Origin: Hysterium pulicare CBS 123377
Lineage: Eukaryota; Ascomycota; Dothideomycetes; Hysteriales; Hysteriaceae
Length of the DNA: 64,000 bases
Assembly: GCA_000467715.1 (NCBI GenBank)
Contig: AJFK01001076.1
Coordinates: 62,001-126,000 of the forward strand
Direction: 5' to 3'
Every line of letters begins with the position of its first letter. Within the stretch, counting starts at the first letter, position 1. Positions 32,501 to 43,191 of this stretch are shown here, piece after piece. A model generated the notes under the pieces. That model saw nothing but the letters and a program-made list of their open reading frames with translations, was not told where the DNA came from and did no database searches. The position numbers and the translations under genes were made by a program.

Positions 32501-34782
32501 ACTCGAACCGAAACCCGGCTGATCGGATCCAGGACGCTCATCGAGATCTTTGAACTGCGTCTCGCCGTCCCCATCGGAAAATTCAAATGCGGACTTATCA
32601 GAGATTTCAGAGATTGCCGGAGACCGGCTCATTGAATCCGAGCGTTCGCTTTGTATATCGATGTTTCTCGAAGAATCTCCTTTCTTCACATATTTGAGCG
32701 AGCGTTCAACATATTCGATGATTTGAACAGCTTCCTGGCCTCTATGATCAGTGCATAATAGACCTATTAAGTGTTCAACAGCTTCGAAATAGCTGGGTCT
32801 CATCTTAACTGCGTCCCTCCAGTATCGCTCAGCTTCTGACTTTCGATGAAGTGCAAGTAGAGTAGCTGCTAGATTTGATACGGCTTCAACATGACTAGAG
32901 TGATAGTTAGTTCAGATAATAGGGGTTGTAGGCTGGTTCCTTACTCCTTATCCAGATCCACAATTCTAGAATTCCATTCTAATGCCCTCTGATAATCTCC
33001 GAGTGCATAGGCAAGACAACCACCTAAAAGCATACCATCTATCCAACGCCAATCGCTCTCTTGGCAGTGCTTTTTGATGGCGTCTAGTGCAGATGCCGCC
33101 GTCAAGCTTGGCGGAGTTTCATAGCGAAGGGACTGATGTATCCCTGAGATAGATGTTCCGGAAGTTCGGCGTAATGTGTGGATGGGGTCAAATCTTTGGC
33201 CCGGCACATTCATTTGACCGGAATTGGTATATTGCTGATGCCAAGAAGCTTGTTTTTGAGCTTCGGATTCTCGGATATCTCCTGCGCCAGGGGACCATAG
33301 CGAAGGCGAATGGTGATGAGATGATCCATGCCTTCTATGCAAGATTTCTCTGGGCTGAGAAGGGTCACGAGAATCTGGCTTTGCTGACTGGGCTGTCGAA
33401 GATGGATGTGAAGAACGTCTCTCGAGTGAACGATTCCTATTATTGCTAGGACCTGGACTTGAAAAATTAGCGCTTGGTTGCCGTGGCGGCTTAGGATAGA
33501 TGTGAGGGCGGAGTGGAGGGTGCCCATTGGTATGTCGGCCGTGAATGCTAGGCTTCCGGGTCTGCTGGAGATATTTCAATAGGTCAATGTAAACAGTATG
33601 AGCCCAGGTAAATACCCGCTCTCTCAACTGGGCGTTGCTTGACTGAGGCCCAAACTCAGCCAACGTAGCGGAGACTTGGTTAATATCTGGAACCGGGGTC
33701 GACTGGCCCGATGAAGATGCGGCGGAGTGAAAATCGTGGGGGAGCGAAGTAGACTGATGGCCGAATTGGTTCGAGAACGTAGGATTTTGATAATCAAGAC
33801 TCTGATTATGATGATGGGTTTGCTGATATGGCAGGGAGTATTCTTGAGATGGTTTCCCTAGATTATACCCGTTCGCCGCGGGGGTCTGTAGACCATGGTG
33901 ATTTTGCTGCAAGATGTTGATGTTCGGCACTGTACTGTTATACGTTTGATTGCTTATGTATCCATGCTGAGGGGTGGTCCAACTGGTCAACTGGTGACCA
34001 TAGAAACGTGGATCTCGTAAAGCGGCAGGACGATAGGGTATGAATGTCCCATCATGCCAATACGGCCCGTAGGGTCCTTGATCATTCGAAACAGTGGGAC
34101 CAAGAGGACTCTGAAGAGATGGTTCCATGCCACCGCAGAATTGTTGCCCATAATACTGATATGGCATATTCTGGGAGTACATGGGCACCTGGTTTAACAT
34201 TGAATCAATCTGCGGTAGAACATGCTGAGCTCCTTTCCATCCTTCCGGTGTCTGTCCAGAGCCAGTTTCAAAATAAAGGCTTGGATTCCAGTCCGAAAAA
34301 GGATCCGATTTCATATGCGAGTTCTCATTATTCATGGCTAAGGCAGGGGACCTCAAAGGAAGCTCCTGCTTCATATTGTACGGAAACGCATTCGAGCTTG
34401 TGAGTCCGGATTCTGCTGCTGTTACAGGAAGGAGGATATGTTTGGTCGCATGGGGCTTATCAGTTTGCTCCACGGAAGTTCCGTCATATGCTGCCGCGAG
34501 AATTCCATTTGGAGTTTTCCGGCGGAGCATATGTTCAGATTGTTTCACTCTTTCATGGCTCTCTTCCTTTGCAGAGCCTTGGGACGGATATGAGTTGTGT
34601 CTTTGTAGAGGATGGGCATATTGCTGGGGGACTTGGTGCTGTCCGATATTTCTGTGATTATATCCCGGTGAATTTCGAGAATTTGAAGCTCGCGGTGAGG
34701 TCGGTAGCGAGCTGTAAGGCCCCAGACCAAATAGCTGCGACGGCTGCTGGGGTTGGGGAGGGTATTGCCGGACCATAGTCAT
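29548..34782 (-). CDS. O-linked N-acetylglucosaminyltransferase homologue (OGT, GT41)
   Basis: Predicted to transfer GlcNAc from UDP-GlcNAc to Ser/Thr of nucleocytoplasmic proteins. Three exons, 34782-32945, 32894-30272 and 30171-29548, join in phase across introns of 50 and 100 nt, giving 1694 residues. The first ~550 residues are Gln/Ser/Pro/His-rich and disordered. TPR repeats span about 570-1010, for example HVEAVSNLAATLLALHRKSE, HLYTNLGSLLKDIGQLDVAI and FDIALANLANAVKDKGRIAD. The catalytic part starts near 1262 (KVGYVSSDFNNHPLAHLMQS) and includes ILINLNGYTRGARNEVFAAR and RPAPIQMSFMGFAGTLGAEW. NFNQLYK ends exon 2 at residue 1487, the position of the UDP-binding lysine in human OGT. The last exon has ILWLLRFPDLGE, FLDTPECNAHTTAADVLWSG and TPLLTLP. 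The intron placement right after that lysine is noteworthy. Length exceeds animal OGT because of the N-terminal extension. Confidence 0.93.
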
Positions 34783-37655
34783 GGCGTAATATGGAGCCTA
34801 GTGAACACTGTACGGTAAGAAAAACTGTGCCAAAATTTTTGTGAGATGTCAGAAGAATCCGTTGCGGTAAAGCAGACGGGATTCGACACCTTCCAAGGCA
34901 CTTTTAGCAAGACCGGCTTGTGCCTATGCCTGTGCGAATATCTCTCTCGCCGCCCACACATGACATTTCGGGTATAACGTGGTGAACAGTATAGGCACTG
35001 GGCGCCTCAGGGCTGGGATTTCACCAGCCAGAGAGCCCAAGATTCTCAGGTGGAAGTACCAAGAAGCAATACCCCAACAGACGGACTGGTACAGCTTTTT
35101 GTCGCAGAAGCAACGAGGCGTCAAAGATAAGCGACTTGCGCGTGTGAAGGAGCGGAATGCAGCGTAAAGCCGGCGGTGTGAATGGCAGCGTGTCAGCAAC
35201 GAGAATCCGGTGTTGCGAGGTTCTAAAGTCTTGTATGCAAGGGAGATTGTCAACGTGTGCTGTTATGACGACGCAGCCGGTTCACTCTTGGAATGCAAGT
35301 ATCGTCGCAGAAAGATCGAGCGGTCCACGAGACGACAAAATGGATGGAGGAATCGGGGTGGGCCTTGAGAGAAAGGGTTTGGGCGTGAAGATTTCCTGCA
35401 CAGGCTTCAAGGATGTCACACGGCCGGGTGACAGAGGCGCAGCTAAAGTAACCGCCTGCCGATGTGGTGGAAGCAGGCAGTACGCGGTCACAAACGTCGA
35501 GTTCGGGCTCGAGCTGATAGTGGGACTCTGCAGACAGCTAGCTGAGGGAGTTGTGTGGTTGTTTGTAGAGGCGGGCTGCGCGGGAGGTCTTATTGAGATC
35601 GATATGATGATGGTGGATGGTGCAGACCACAACCAAAGAAGACTGGTGACGCCGCGGGCTATCCGCCTCAATGATTGCCAGGAATTGGTTCGACGGCGCG
35701 AAGCGGATTCAGGTGGCTGACAACCCCTGCTGGACGGGGCCAATATCCTGGCCTTTCGCGGACTCTGCCAGCGCGACGAATGCATGCGAATTCTCGCTGG
35801 GCACTCGATGAAAGCTGTGGGCATTGTTCCCAGCTTGTCTGCCCGCCTGGAAGTATGCCGCATGCCTGATCGTGGCGCCCCGACATGTACAAGAAAGCGG
35901 CGAAAGGAAAGAAAGCAGCCTTTTTGGTGGCTTGAAGAACCCAGTCGTCACCGCGCCAGCAACGGTGATCGGCCTGCCCATACATATTGTGTTGCGTGGG
36001 ACAGAGTCAGGCCGTCCAGGCCGCCTGCACCCGCCCCCATGGACGTCTGTACATTTCCATTGTGTTGCCGAAGGATCTGAGTTGGGTGGCATCCTTACAG
36101 GATTCGGCCTGCCTTGTGGGAGACCGTTTTTTCCAATTCGTCTGTGTTCGGAGATTGAGGACGAAATTCTATATTTGTTGGAGGCACCGCGGTTAGACGA
36201 CAAGGATCACCATTGCGTACGGAGATCGAGTTTAGGCTAGATTAAATCATTTCTCAGATCTGACATGTAGGCTACCTCTGTTGCTCATTATGAATGCTTC
36301 AATACGTATTGCACCAGGCTGTGAAACTACAACATTCATATATTTCCAATTCTATGGTGTACACCAAGATTAACTTATCTGCCCGCTCCATGTTTCATCT
36401 TCAGCAAGCCTAACTCACCGCTATGTACGCCTTGTTAAGGAAGCTGTTCGTCGCTAACATCAGCACAGTGCGTGAGAGAACCGCCGTCTCGGAAACTAAG
36501 TGCGCAGGTCTATTTATGACCCGGTTGGCGGCACAGTTGCGCCTCGAAATAGTATGAAGATGCTTCACAGGTTCATAACCTTTATAATTTCTGAAACAAG
36601 ATCCTCCGTCTTTGAGAAGCATGTGGACCCAATATGATGGACCACTGCACCCACTCCAGAGGAATAGAGTGCCGCGGTGAGTAATAGGTCGTCTGTCTCC
36701 TTTGCACCAAAATAGGCCTATACCATGGAGAATAGGAGTAAGGGCCAGAGTGTTGGCAAAGTACATTACAAGACGAAGTTGAAATTCGTGCATTTATCAT
36801 TGATCCCTCTGGGTCGAGTGATCTACAGAGGTGCATCTTAGAGCACTATCATTTGTGAAATGAGTTGGTTCGCTCGGCTTCGAAAGCTTTCACAAGCCGG
36901 GGAAGGCCGGATACCATAGAACACGCAATACGTTTCATCGTTGCTTGAGATACGCTTGTTCGTCGAACAAGGACGAGTATAGGAGACATCAGACGAGTTG
37001 ATATGAGTCCAAGAAATCAACATTTTCCGGAATGTCTGTTGCGAACGGCAGTTGAGAATAACCAACTTTCATCCATCAAGGAGTAAATGAAGGTCACAAG
37101 CTGTCGACGTTCTTGGCTTGAGCTGAAAGAGCTGACAATACCGCCAAACAAAGACTGGGGACGTTAACGTCAGCTGCAACAAAGGTGAGAGGGAGTGCTT
37201 ACCCCATAGACCTACCGATGTCATTGCTCTAGAGATAACAAAGCCGAGAACAAGAGTGATCGTGTGTATCGATGCTCTTCCAGATGCAAGCAGGTATGTT
37301 GCGCATATTTTTCATGCCACCGACGAAGATGTGAAGAAAACAGGAAGTGAAAAAGCGAATTTCGAGAAAGAAGTTTTTCCCGCGTTATATAAGCGAGCTT
37401 CGCAGTTGGCACGTGCGTTACTAGCTCCATTGGACGTTTTGAATGTCGATGTGGCTTCAACATCACCACCAACAATAAATTTCCGCCACCACTCACCATC
37501 TTTTGAATCCTTAGGGCCTTGCATTTACACGAACCAGGAGTAGGATATTCTTTGAGCTCCTCCCCATTTACCGCAATTACCTCCAAACATCGCCTCCAAA
37601 CATTAGATACAATTCTCGAACTTCATATAAAAGTCCGACAAAGAAGCTCTCCATC
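34783..37655. other. Divergent intergenic region between OGT and sec62
   Basis: About 2.9 kb shared by two divergent genes. Overlapping open frames exist around 35.16-36.24 kb on both strands, but they shadow each other and show no family motifs. TATA-like sequences suited to sec62 are ttatataagc near 37386 and catataaaag near 37624. No other element was recognised. Confidence 0.5.
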
Positions 37656-38964
37656 ATGCCTCCTCCAGTTCCACCCCCACAACCAGGCCAGCAGCCTACA
37701 CCAGAGCAGATCGCGATGATGCAGCAGCAACTGGCAGCTGAAGCGCAGAAACGAGGATTAACCGTCCCCCAATATATCGAACAACTCAAATCACAAGCAA
37801 TGCAACAGCATCAGCAGCAACAGCAACAGCAACAGCAGCAAGGCCAACAGGGACAACAGCAACAAGGCGGGCCGCAGCCAATCAATGCTGGACCTCCAAA
37901 CCCAGCCGCCCTCGCCGTAGCCAACTTCCTCAAATCTCAGGAACTGAAGCCCAGGACTTGTATATTGGACGAGAAGAGGAAGGACATGTTTAGAGGTAGG
38001 ACCGCACTCTCCCTAATCGATTTAACCCAGTAGCTTATACATTTCGAAATTCTAGTCAAACGTGCCCTCCGCGCCCTCCAATCCCCCGCCTACACGAAAG
38101 CTCGCTCAAAGAACCCCCTCCTCCCCGAAGTCAACGACCGCGTCACAGCCGAAAACACATTCAAGCTCCTCCCACTCTCCCTCCTCGCTCTCCGCATCTC
38201 CAAGATTGACCCTGAAGAAGCGCACGCCGGCCACGCGCATGCCAAACCCAAGCGTGTCAAAGGATTGTGGACGGTGCGAATCGAGCAGCACCAGGAATGT
38301 GGTGACGACGATCACTATGTATGGCTATATGAAGGCTCGCAGTGGAAGCAGAAGCTTTATGCGGTTGGTGCACTGGTGTTGATCATGGCAGTTGTAATGT
38401 TCCCGTTGTGGCCGCTGGTTATGAGACAAGGGGTTTGGTACTTGAGTATGGGGATGTTAGGACTCATCGGTCTGTTCTTCGCTATGGCGATCGTGCGACT
38501 CATTCTCTTCGTCATAACCATGTTCGCTGCTCCACCTGGTCTGTGGCTCTATCCCAACTTATTCGAGGACGTGGGATTCTTTGATTCATTCAAGCCGCTT
38601 TGGGCATGGCATGAGGTACGTTGCTCTGACTGATACCCTACCTTTCTAACTCCCGCTTCTCTCCGAGTTCTTTCGTCTTATCTTCTGCATCTTTCCCCCG
38701 CTTGCATGCAAACAGAGCTCTAACTTTCTACAGAGCCCCGAAGACATCAAAGCCAAAAAACGCGCCAAGAAGGCCAAGAAAGCAGACAAAGCAGACTCGA
38801 ACGGCCAACCCAAGAAATCGAAAAACCCAGCCGGTGCTGAATCAGCGCCAGCCGTCCCCGTCACACCAGCCCCACAACCCACAGGTGCACATTCGGCGCC
38901 AAATACCGGAACGCCAGCACAGAGAAGGCTCAGGGCCACGGTTGAGGAGGCCGAGGACGAATAA
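37656..38964 (+). CDS. sec62: Sec62 translocation protein
   Basis: ER membrane component of the Sec62/Sec63 complex that assists post-translational protein import through the Sec61 channel. Exons 37656-37995, 38056-38615 and 38734-38964 join in phase to give 376 residues. The cytosolic N-terminus carries a Gln tract (about residues 50-72) encoded mainly by CAG/CAA repeats, followed by the conserved ALAVANFLKSQELKPRTCIL, KRKDMFRVKRALRAL and GLWTVRIEQHQ regions. Two membrane helices lie near 226-248 (LYAVGALVLIMAVVMFPLWP) and 258-288 (YLSMGMLGLIGLFFAMAIVR). LYPNLFEDVGFFDSFKPLW is a Sec62 signature. The Lys-rich C-terminal tail is typical. The poly-Gln tract is variable in fungi. Confidence 0.95.
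37800..37870 (+). repeat. CAG/CAA glutamine-coding tract in sec62
   Basis: Near-perfect run of cag and caa codons coding a Gln-rich stretch with a few Gly and His. It is likely length-variable between strains. Confidence 0.85.
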
Positions 38965-39990
38965 GTAGATTGAGGACCTTCTGGGGCGAAGAGTTGTGGG
39001 ATAGTGTGTTTGAGAGAGAGGTTGAAAGGGGAAGCGGGAAGCTGCTTTGTCTTCTGAGTATCATATACTTCATTCTGTTTGTGAGCGCTACAAGGTATAT
39101 CAGGGAGACACCGAATCCCACCAGCGCGATTCTCATTACTTAGGACATATGGAGCGTTAGGCGTTCGAACATTTTAGGAATGTCTACATGTTGTGTAGGT
39201 AGGGAAAGGGGGTGGGGTGCATTAAATACCGTAACCCGTCCGTATTGTATAACGCCAAAAATCAAACTCCTCAATATTTCTTAAATGTCTACCGCAATTG
39301 AAGGAGAAGTCGGCGGCACAGAAGAAGCTTCTGGCTCGCGAAGATACTACTGCTTCTGAAAGCAGTCCAAGGAAAGAGACCTGTGAATATTTGGAGACTT
39401 TAATCTTTCACAAATATTGTTATGCTGAACAAGTTTCGTAAGGATATCGTCACTGAGAGATGCGGGCACCTATGCTAGCCGAAGTTGAACGCTGCTCTCC
39501 TGCTCCAACTCTGTATTACCAACGAGGCATACGTATCCCATGAGGAAGTGTGCTTAGACGACGAAAGCTTTGCTGGAGAGGGGTCGCATATTTGAGTGAG
39601 CATGCTTGGATACATTTGGAGTGGGTTTCGGGGAGACAGCCCGACGGGGCGCCATAGGGGGCATGACAGTAGTCGCGGGTGCATAAGATTGTCAGGTTGC
39701 TTATCACGATGGTTGGAGCCGTTACTGTGCCAGATTCAGGCCAGATAACATGAACAAGTGATATAAAATACAATCCCACCCTTCCTCTCCGATAGTAAAC
39801 ACAATCAATACAAGAAGTAGAGGAACGCCATGACTGAGAAATCCCCATCGCAGTGTTTTTCGATGCCCGTGCATGCTACGCCGTGCCTTGGATATCTGGA
39901 AATTACACCTTGAAAACGCCTCGAAAGTGAAAGAGCCTGAGTACCAGGATGGAATTCCCGTTGGGAAAAGAGTGGATATGAGCAATCGTA
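38965..39990. other. Convergent intergenic region between sec62 and the coiled-coil gene
   Basis: About 1 kb between two gene 3' ends. Short open frames on the minus strand have no recognisable motifs. It presumably holds both 3' UTRs; nothing else was seen. Confidence 0.45.
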
Positions 39991-41110
39991 TTAAGTTTGT
40001 ATAGACGCATCGGACATCTGGTCGGCAACAGTCATCGTATTGGTTCGACTAATTGGCGGACTGCTGTGCAGATTCGACGCTGTAACGGGGACGTGCGCTG
40101 GGCTTCCGGAATGGGTTTCTGAGAGCTGATGTTCTGTTTCTGTTGTCAGTAAATCCTTTCCAGATGACGTCAGTACAAGATAACGCACCGATTTCGCGGA
40201 TCCTGCGTTTGAGCATCTCGTTTTCACGGCGGAGGTTCTGCGTTTCGGCTTGATAGAAAGCAACCTCATCTCTAGGTGCATTCCCAAGCAACCATCCTTC
40301 ACCTTCTGTAGCACCTGCTCCAGACATGGGTCGTAAAGCTGGCGAGCTGATCTGACTGCTTCCACGGGACCTATCTGCAATGGAAGAATGTCTGCTGACA
40401 TTCCCGTAGGCGGGATGTGGAGAGCGTGATCGGGTCTGTGTGGTCGTGTTTGCAAGATTTGCTTGAGATGCATGGGCAGATTGGGGGAGGGACATCGAGC
40501 GCTCGGATGTAGGCGTGCTATCGTCTATTGCGGAGTTCTGTGCAGCGCCGGCAGCGGCTTGGTTGTTTTGGAGGGTGAGGATTTGGGATTGTTGTTGGCG
40601 GATCATGTTTAGGAGGCGGTTCTGAAGGAATACCGGATTAGCTTCATCTTTGCTTCGACATAGACGATAGAGGCATACCACTTGGCCTTCTTGCTCATAC
40701 TCTAACTCTTGGTGCAGCTCCCCTAAGCTGGGCGCTCGCTCATGATGAGGGCTAACAGGCCAAGCTGGAGCTCTGGCCCTTGCTGACGGACTTATCTGTA
40801 ATTCACCTGGGCCTGGAAGGCTTGGATCGTTCAAGTTGAGATTCATACGGATGCTTGAACGTCTACGAGCACGTTCGACATCCCTCCGCATCGTGCCACT
40901 ACTAGAAGATCGCCGCGACTCTTCATTCTGAATACCGGCGTTCATTGCGGCGGCTGCAGCCAGTGATGTGGGAGGCGTGTACGAGACGGGCGAAGGAGAG
41001 TGGTTTCGGAAAGCCTCAGGTGTGGAAGTTGATGTAGCCATGTTGCGAATTTGAAGTGGTGAACCTGACGGGGTTCTGGATGGTGGAAGTGAGTTGAGGT
41101 CTGGCGGCAT
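39991..41110 (-). CDS. Conserved fungal coiled-coil protein of unknown function
   Basis: Three exons, 41110-40679, 40621-40189 and 40139-39991, join in phase across introns of 57 and 49 nt, giving 337 residues. The N-terminal third is Ser/Pro/Ala-rich and basic (RRDVERARRRSSIRMNLNL). A first coiled coil follows at about residues 130-165 (LGELHQELEYEQEGQVNRLL, then NMIRQQQSQILTLQNN), then a Ser-rich disordered stretch. A second short coiled coil at about 262-290 contains EVAFYQAETQNLRRENEMLK followed by RRIREI. The motif EGWLLGNAPRDEVAFYQAE looks strongly conserved, but I cannot attach a name. No membrane helix or signal is present. A structural or adaptor role is possible but not shown. Confidence 0.8.
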
Positions 41111-43191
41111 GGTGGTGGGTGCCGCCTGGAAAGATATATGAAGCCCCGCAAGGATAACAAGGTTTGGCTAGATGGATGGGTGAGTCGGTCAGGAATGCAT
41201 AGGCCAAAGGCGAGAACCGTGGAGGAATGTCGAGGTTTCAGGTTGTGGTGAGAGGATGGCGTGGTGTGAGGTGGGGAGACATTTTGAGGCTCCGCAAGCA
41301 GAAGTCCGGGTCACAGCGCACATGACGCTGACAGGACAGCATAAAGAATTGGAAGTGGTCAGAGCAAATGCAGGTACAAAGTCAAGTCGAGCGCATGGCC
41401 ATGCAGACCTTGGATAGATGGTGAGTCACTGGATAGCTGGTCTGAATGGAGAATTGCAGTCCATGTTGTCGATGGAGCGATGCCCGCCACTCTTCGATGA
41501 TGCAGGAGGGGTGCGTATGTGCAAGTCGGTATGTTTAACCGGGTACTGTCCCTGGGTGTGAGCTGTGAGCGCAAGTTATCGCGAGCGATTCTTCGCATGC
41601 GAGACTATTTCCAAGCTTGTTGGATTCCAGATGTATGTCGTATCTGAACTGGAACTTCGGTTTAAGCATCTGAAGGTCCGGTCTCCAGTCTCCTCCTTTT
41701 CGAGCCTCACGATAGTTCGATGCGCACAGTCATGATAGCAGGACCATTCATTCTGCGTCAACGAAGGCATTCGCATTAGTGGGCAACACAGCACGTGCAT
41801 AGTTCGTGACGTTCACGCGTCCCACATGATGAGAGTAGCGATGGCGGAGTGTCGGTGTGATACCTTTCCATGATGTGCTGCGTGGTCGTCTGTGGGGAGC
41901 AATCGGGCTCCATCTTTAGGGCTGGGTAGCGAGAAAATGTCGACCTAGTCACGGCACTGCAATACCCATACTAGGACTTTATGATCTCACAAGCCGCCGT
42001 TGAATGATACCGGACTCCTTGGGAAGCGGGTTACATTGGCCGTCTTCCCGCGCCTTCAAAATCCGTATGCCTTCCGCAAAAGTAGCAATGTCTTCAAAAC
42101 GCGCAATGACTTAAATCTGCCCAACAATCCATCAATCCATACATGCAAATATTGAAGGTGCTGGCTTCCGCAAGACGGCCATGGAACAAGCCATCTGCCG
42201 TGCCACGCGCCACCACATTCAATTGAGCGATTCCGATAAGGACGAAGAGATGTCGAGAAACATGAATTCGCGAATGTTGACAGACGCAGCGAACCGAGGG
42301 GCAGCCAAATTGTTGCTTCCGCCCAAGCCCCCCCGCCGCGGTCTCTATCAAAGATCAAACGGCGAGCTCTTGCTGCCCCGCAGTGCTCCCTCACGAACGC
42401 GTGGATAACCTTGACAGCGGCGAAGGTGCACCCTGTCCTGTCCCGTATCGGGCTGCAGCCCCATCACCAAGCACTGTTTGGCGGCCCTGGATCCGGCTTA
42501 GACTGCTTGGCGGTGGAAATGCGATCGTTTAGCGGCAGGTGCTCGTCCTGAAGCGAACAAGTCACCTCTGGCTTACCCCTGCCAATCTTTGCCAGATGCT
42601 TGTCCATAGCTTCGCCGCAGCACTCGGAGCGTTTCTCCAGACGTTTCATGCCCAAAACTCCTCCCTCATACCCTTCTGCTCGGTGAAGGGAGCTCTCTTA
42701 CCCGGGACTATGTCCTCTACATTCGTTTGAAGTCTGTCTCTCCCTCAATCTAGCCCTTGTGCTTACCACGCTCATTATACCTCATTCGCTTGCGAACATC
42801 CCGAACTGCGTCGGCATTGCGATCAACTTCTTCACAAAATAAGCCCGGGAGACGTACGATATACACCATAGCCAGCCGTCACTCCATTCTCAAGGCTTGT
42901 CTATGCGCATGAACAAACACAGCACTCGTCCTTTCGTTCCGCACGCCCTAAACAGGATTTCCTGGCCGCCACTCCTTAACATATCGTTATATACAATTCT
43001 TGTCCCACCAATCTGCCGCACGTACCCGATCTCCAGATATACTACATACAACCAGCCTATTATTTTCCGGCCCCACAGCTTGACTTGAGGTCACGTCTCT
43101 TGCTTGCATCTTTCTTCCTTGTTCAATCCTGGACTACACGGACACGTACATGTAATCCGATCGCCTTGTGATCTATCAGGCCGTTGACGCT
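41111..43191. other. Divergent intergenic region between the coiled-coil and PH-domain genes
   Basis: About 2.1 kb acting as promoter space for two divergent genes. Several short open frames have no support. No repeats or RNA genes were recognised. Confidence 0.45.

Noticed and set aside
35157-36240. Overlapping open frames of up to 193 codons on both strands between OGT and sec62
   Set aside because: Mutually overlapping shadows with low-complexity Ser/Pro/Thr or basic composition and no family motifs; better explained as promoter DNA.
36410-36793. 127-codon minus-strand open frame
   Set aside because: No motif, no splice partner and no recognisable start context; kept as unsupported.
37221-37586. 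Open frames on both strands just upstream of sec62
   Set aside because: They overlap each other and the likely sec62 promoter and TATA region; no homology recognised.
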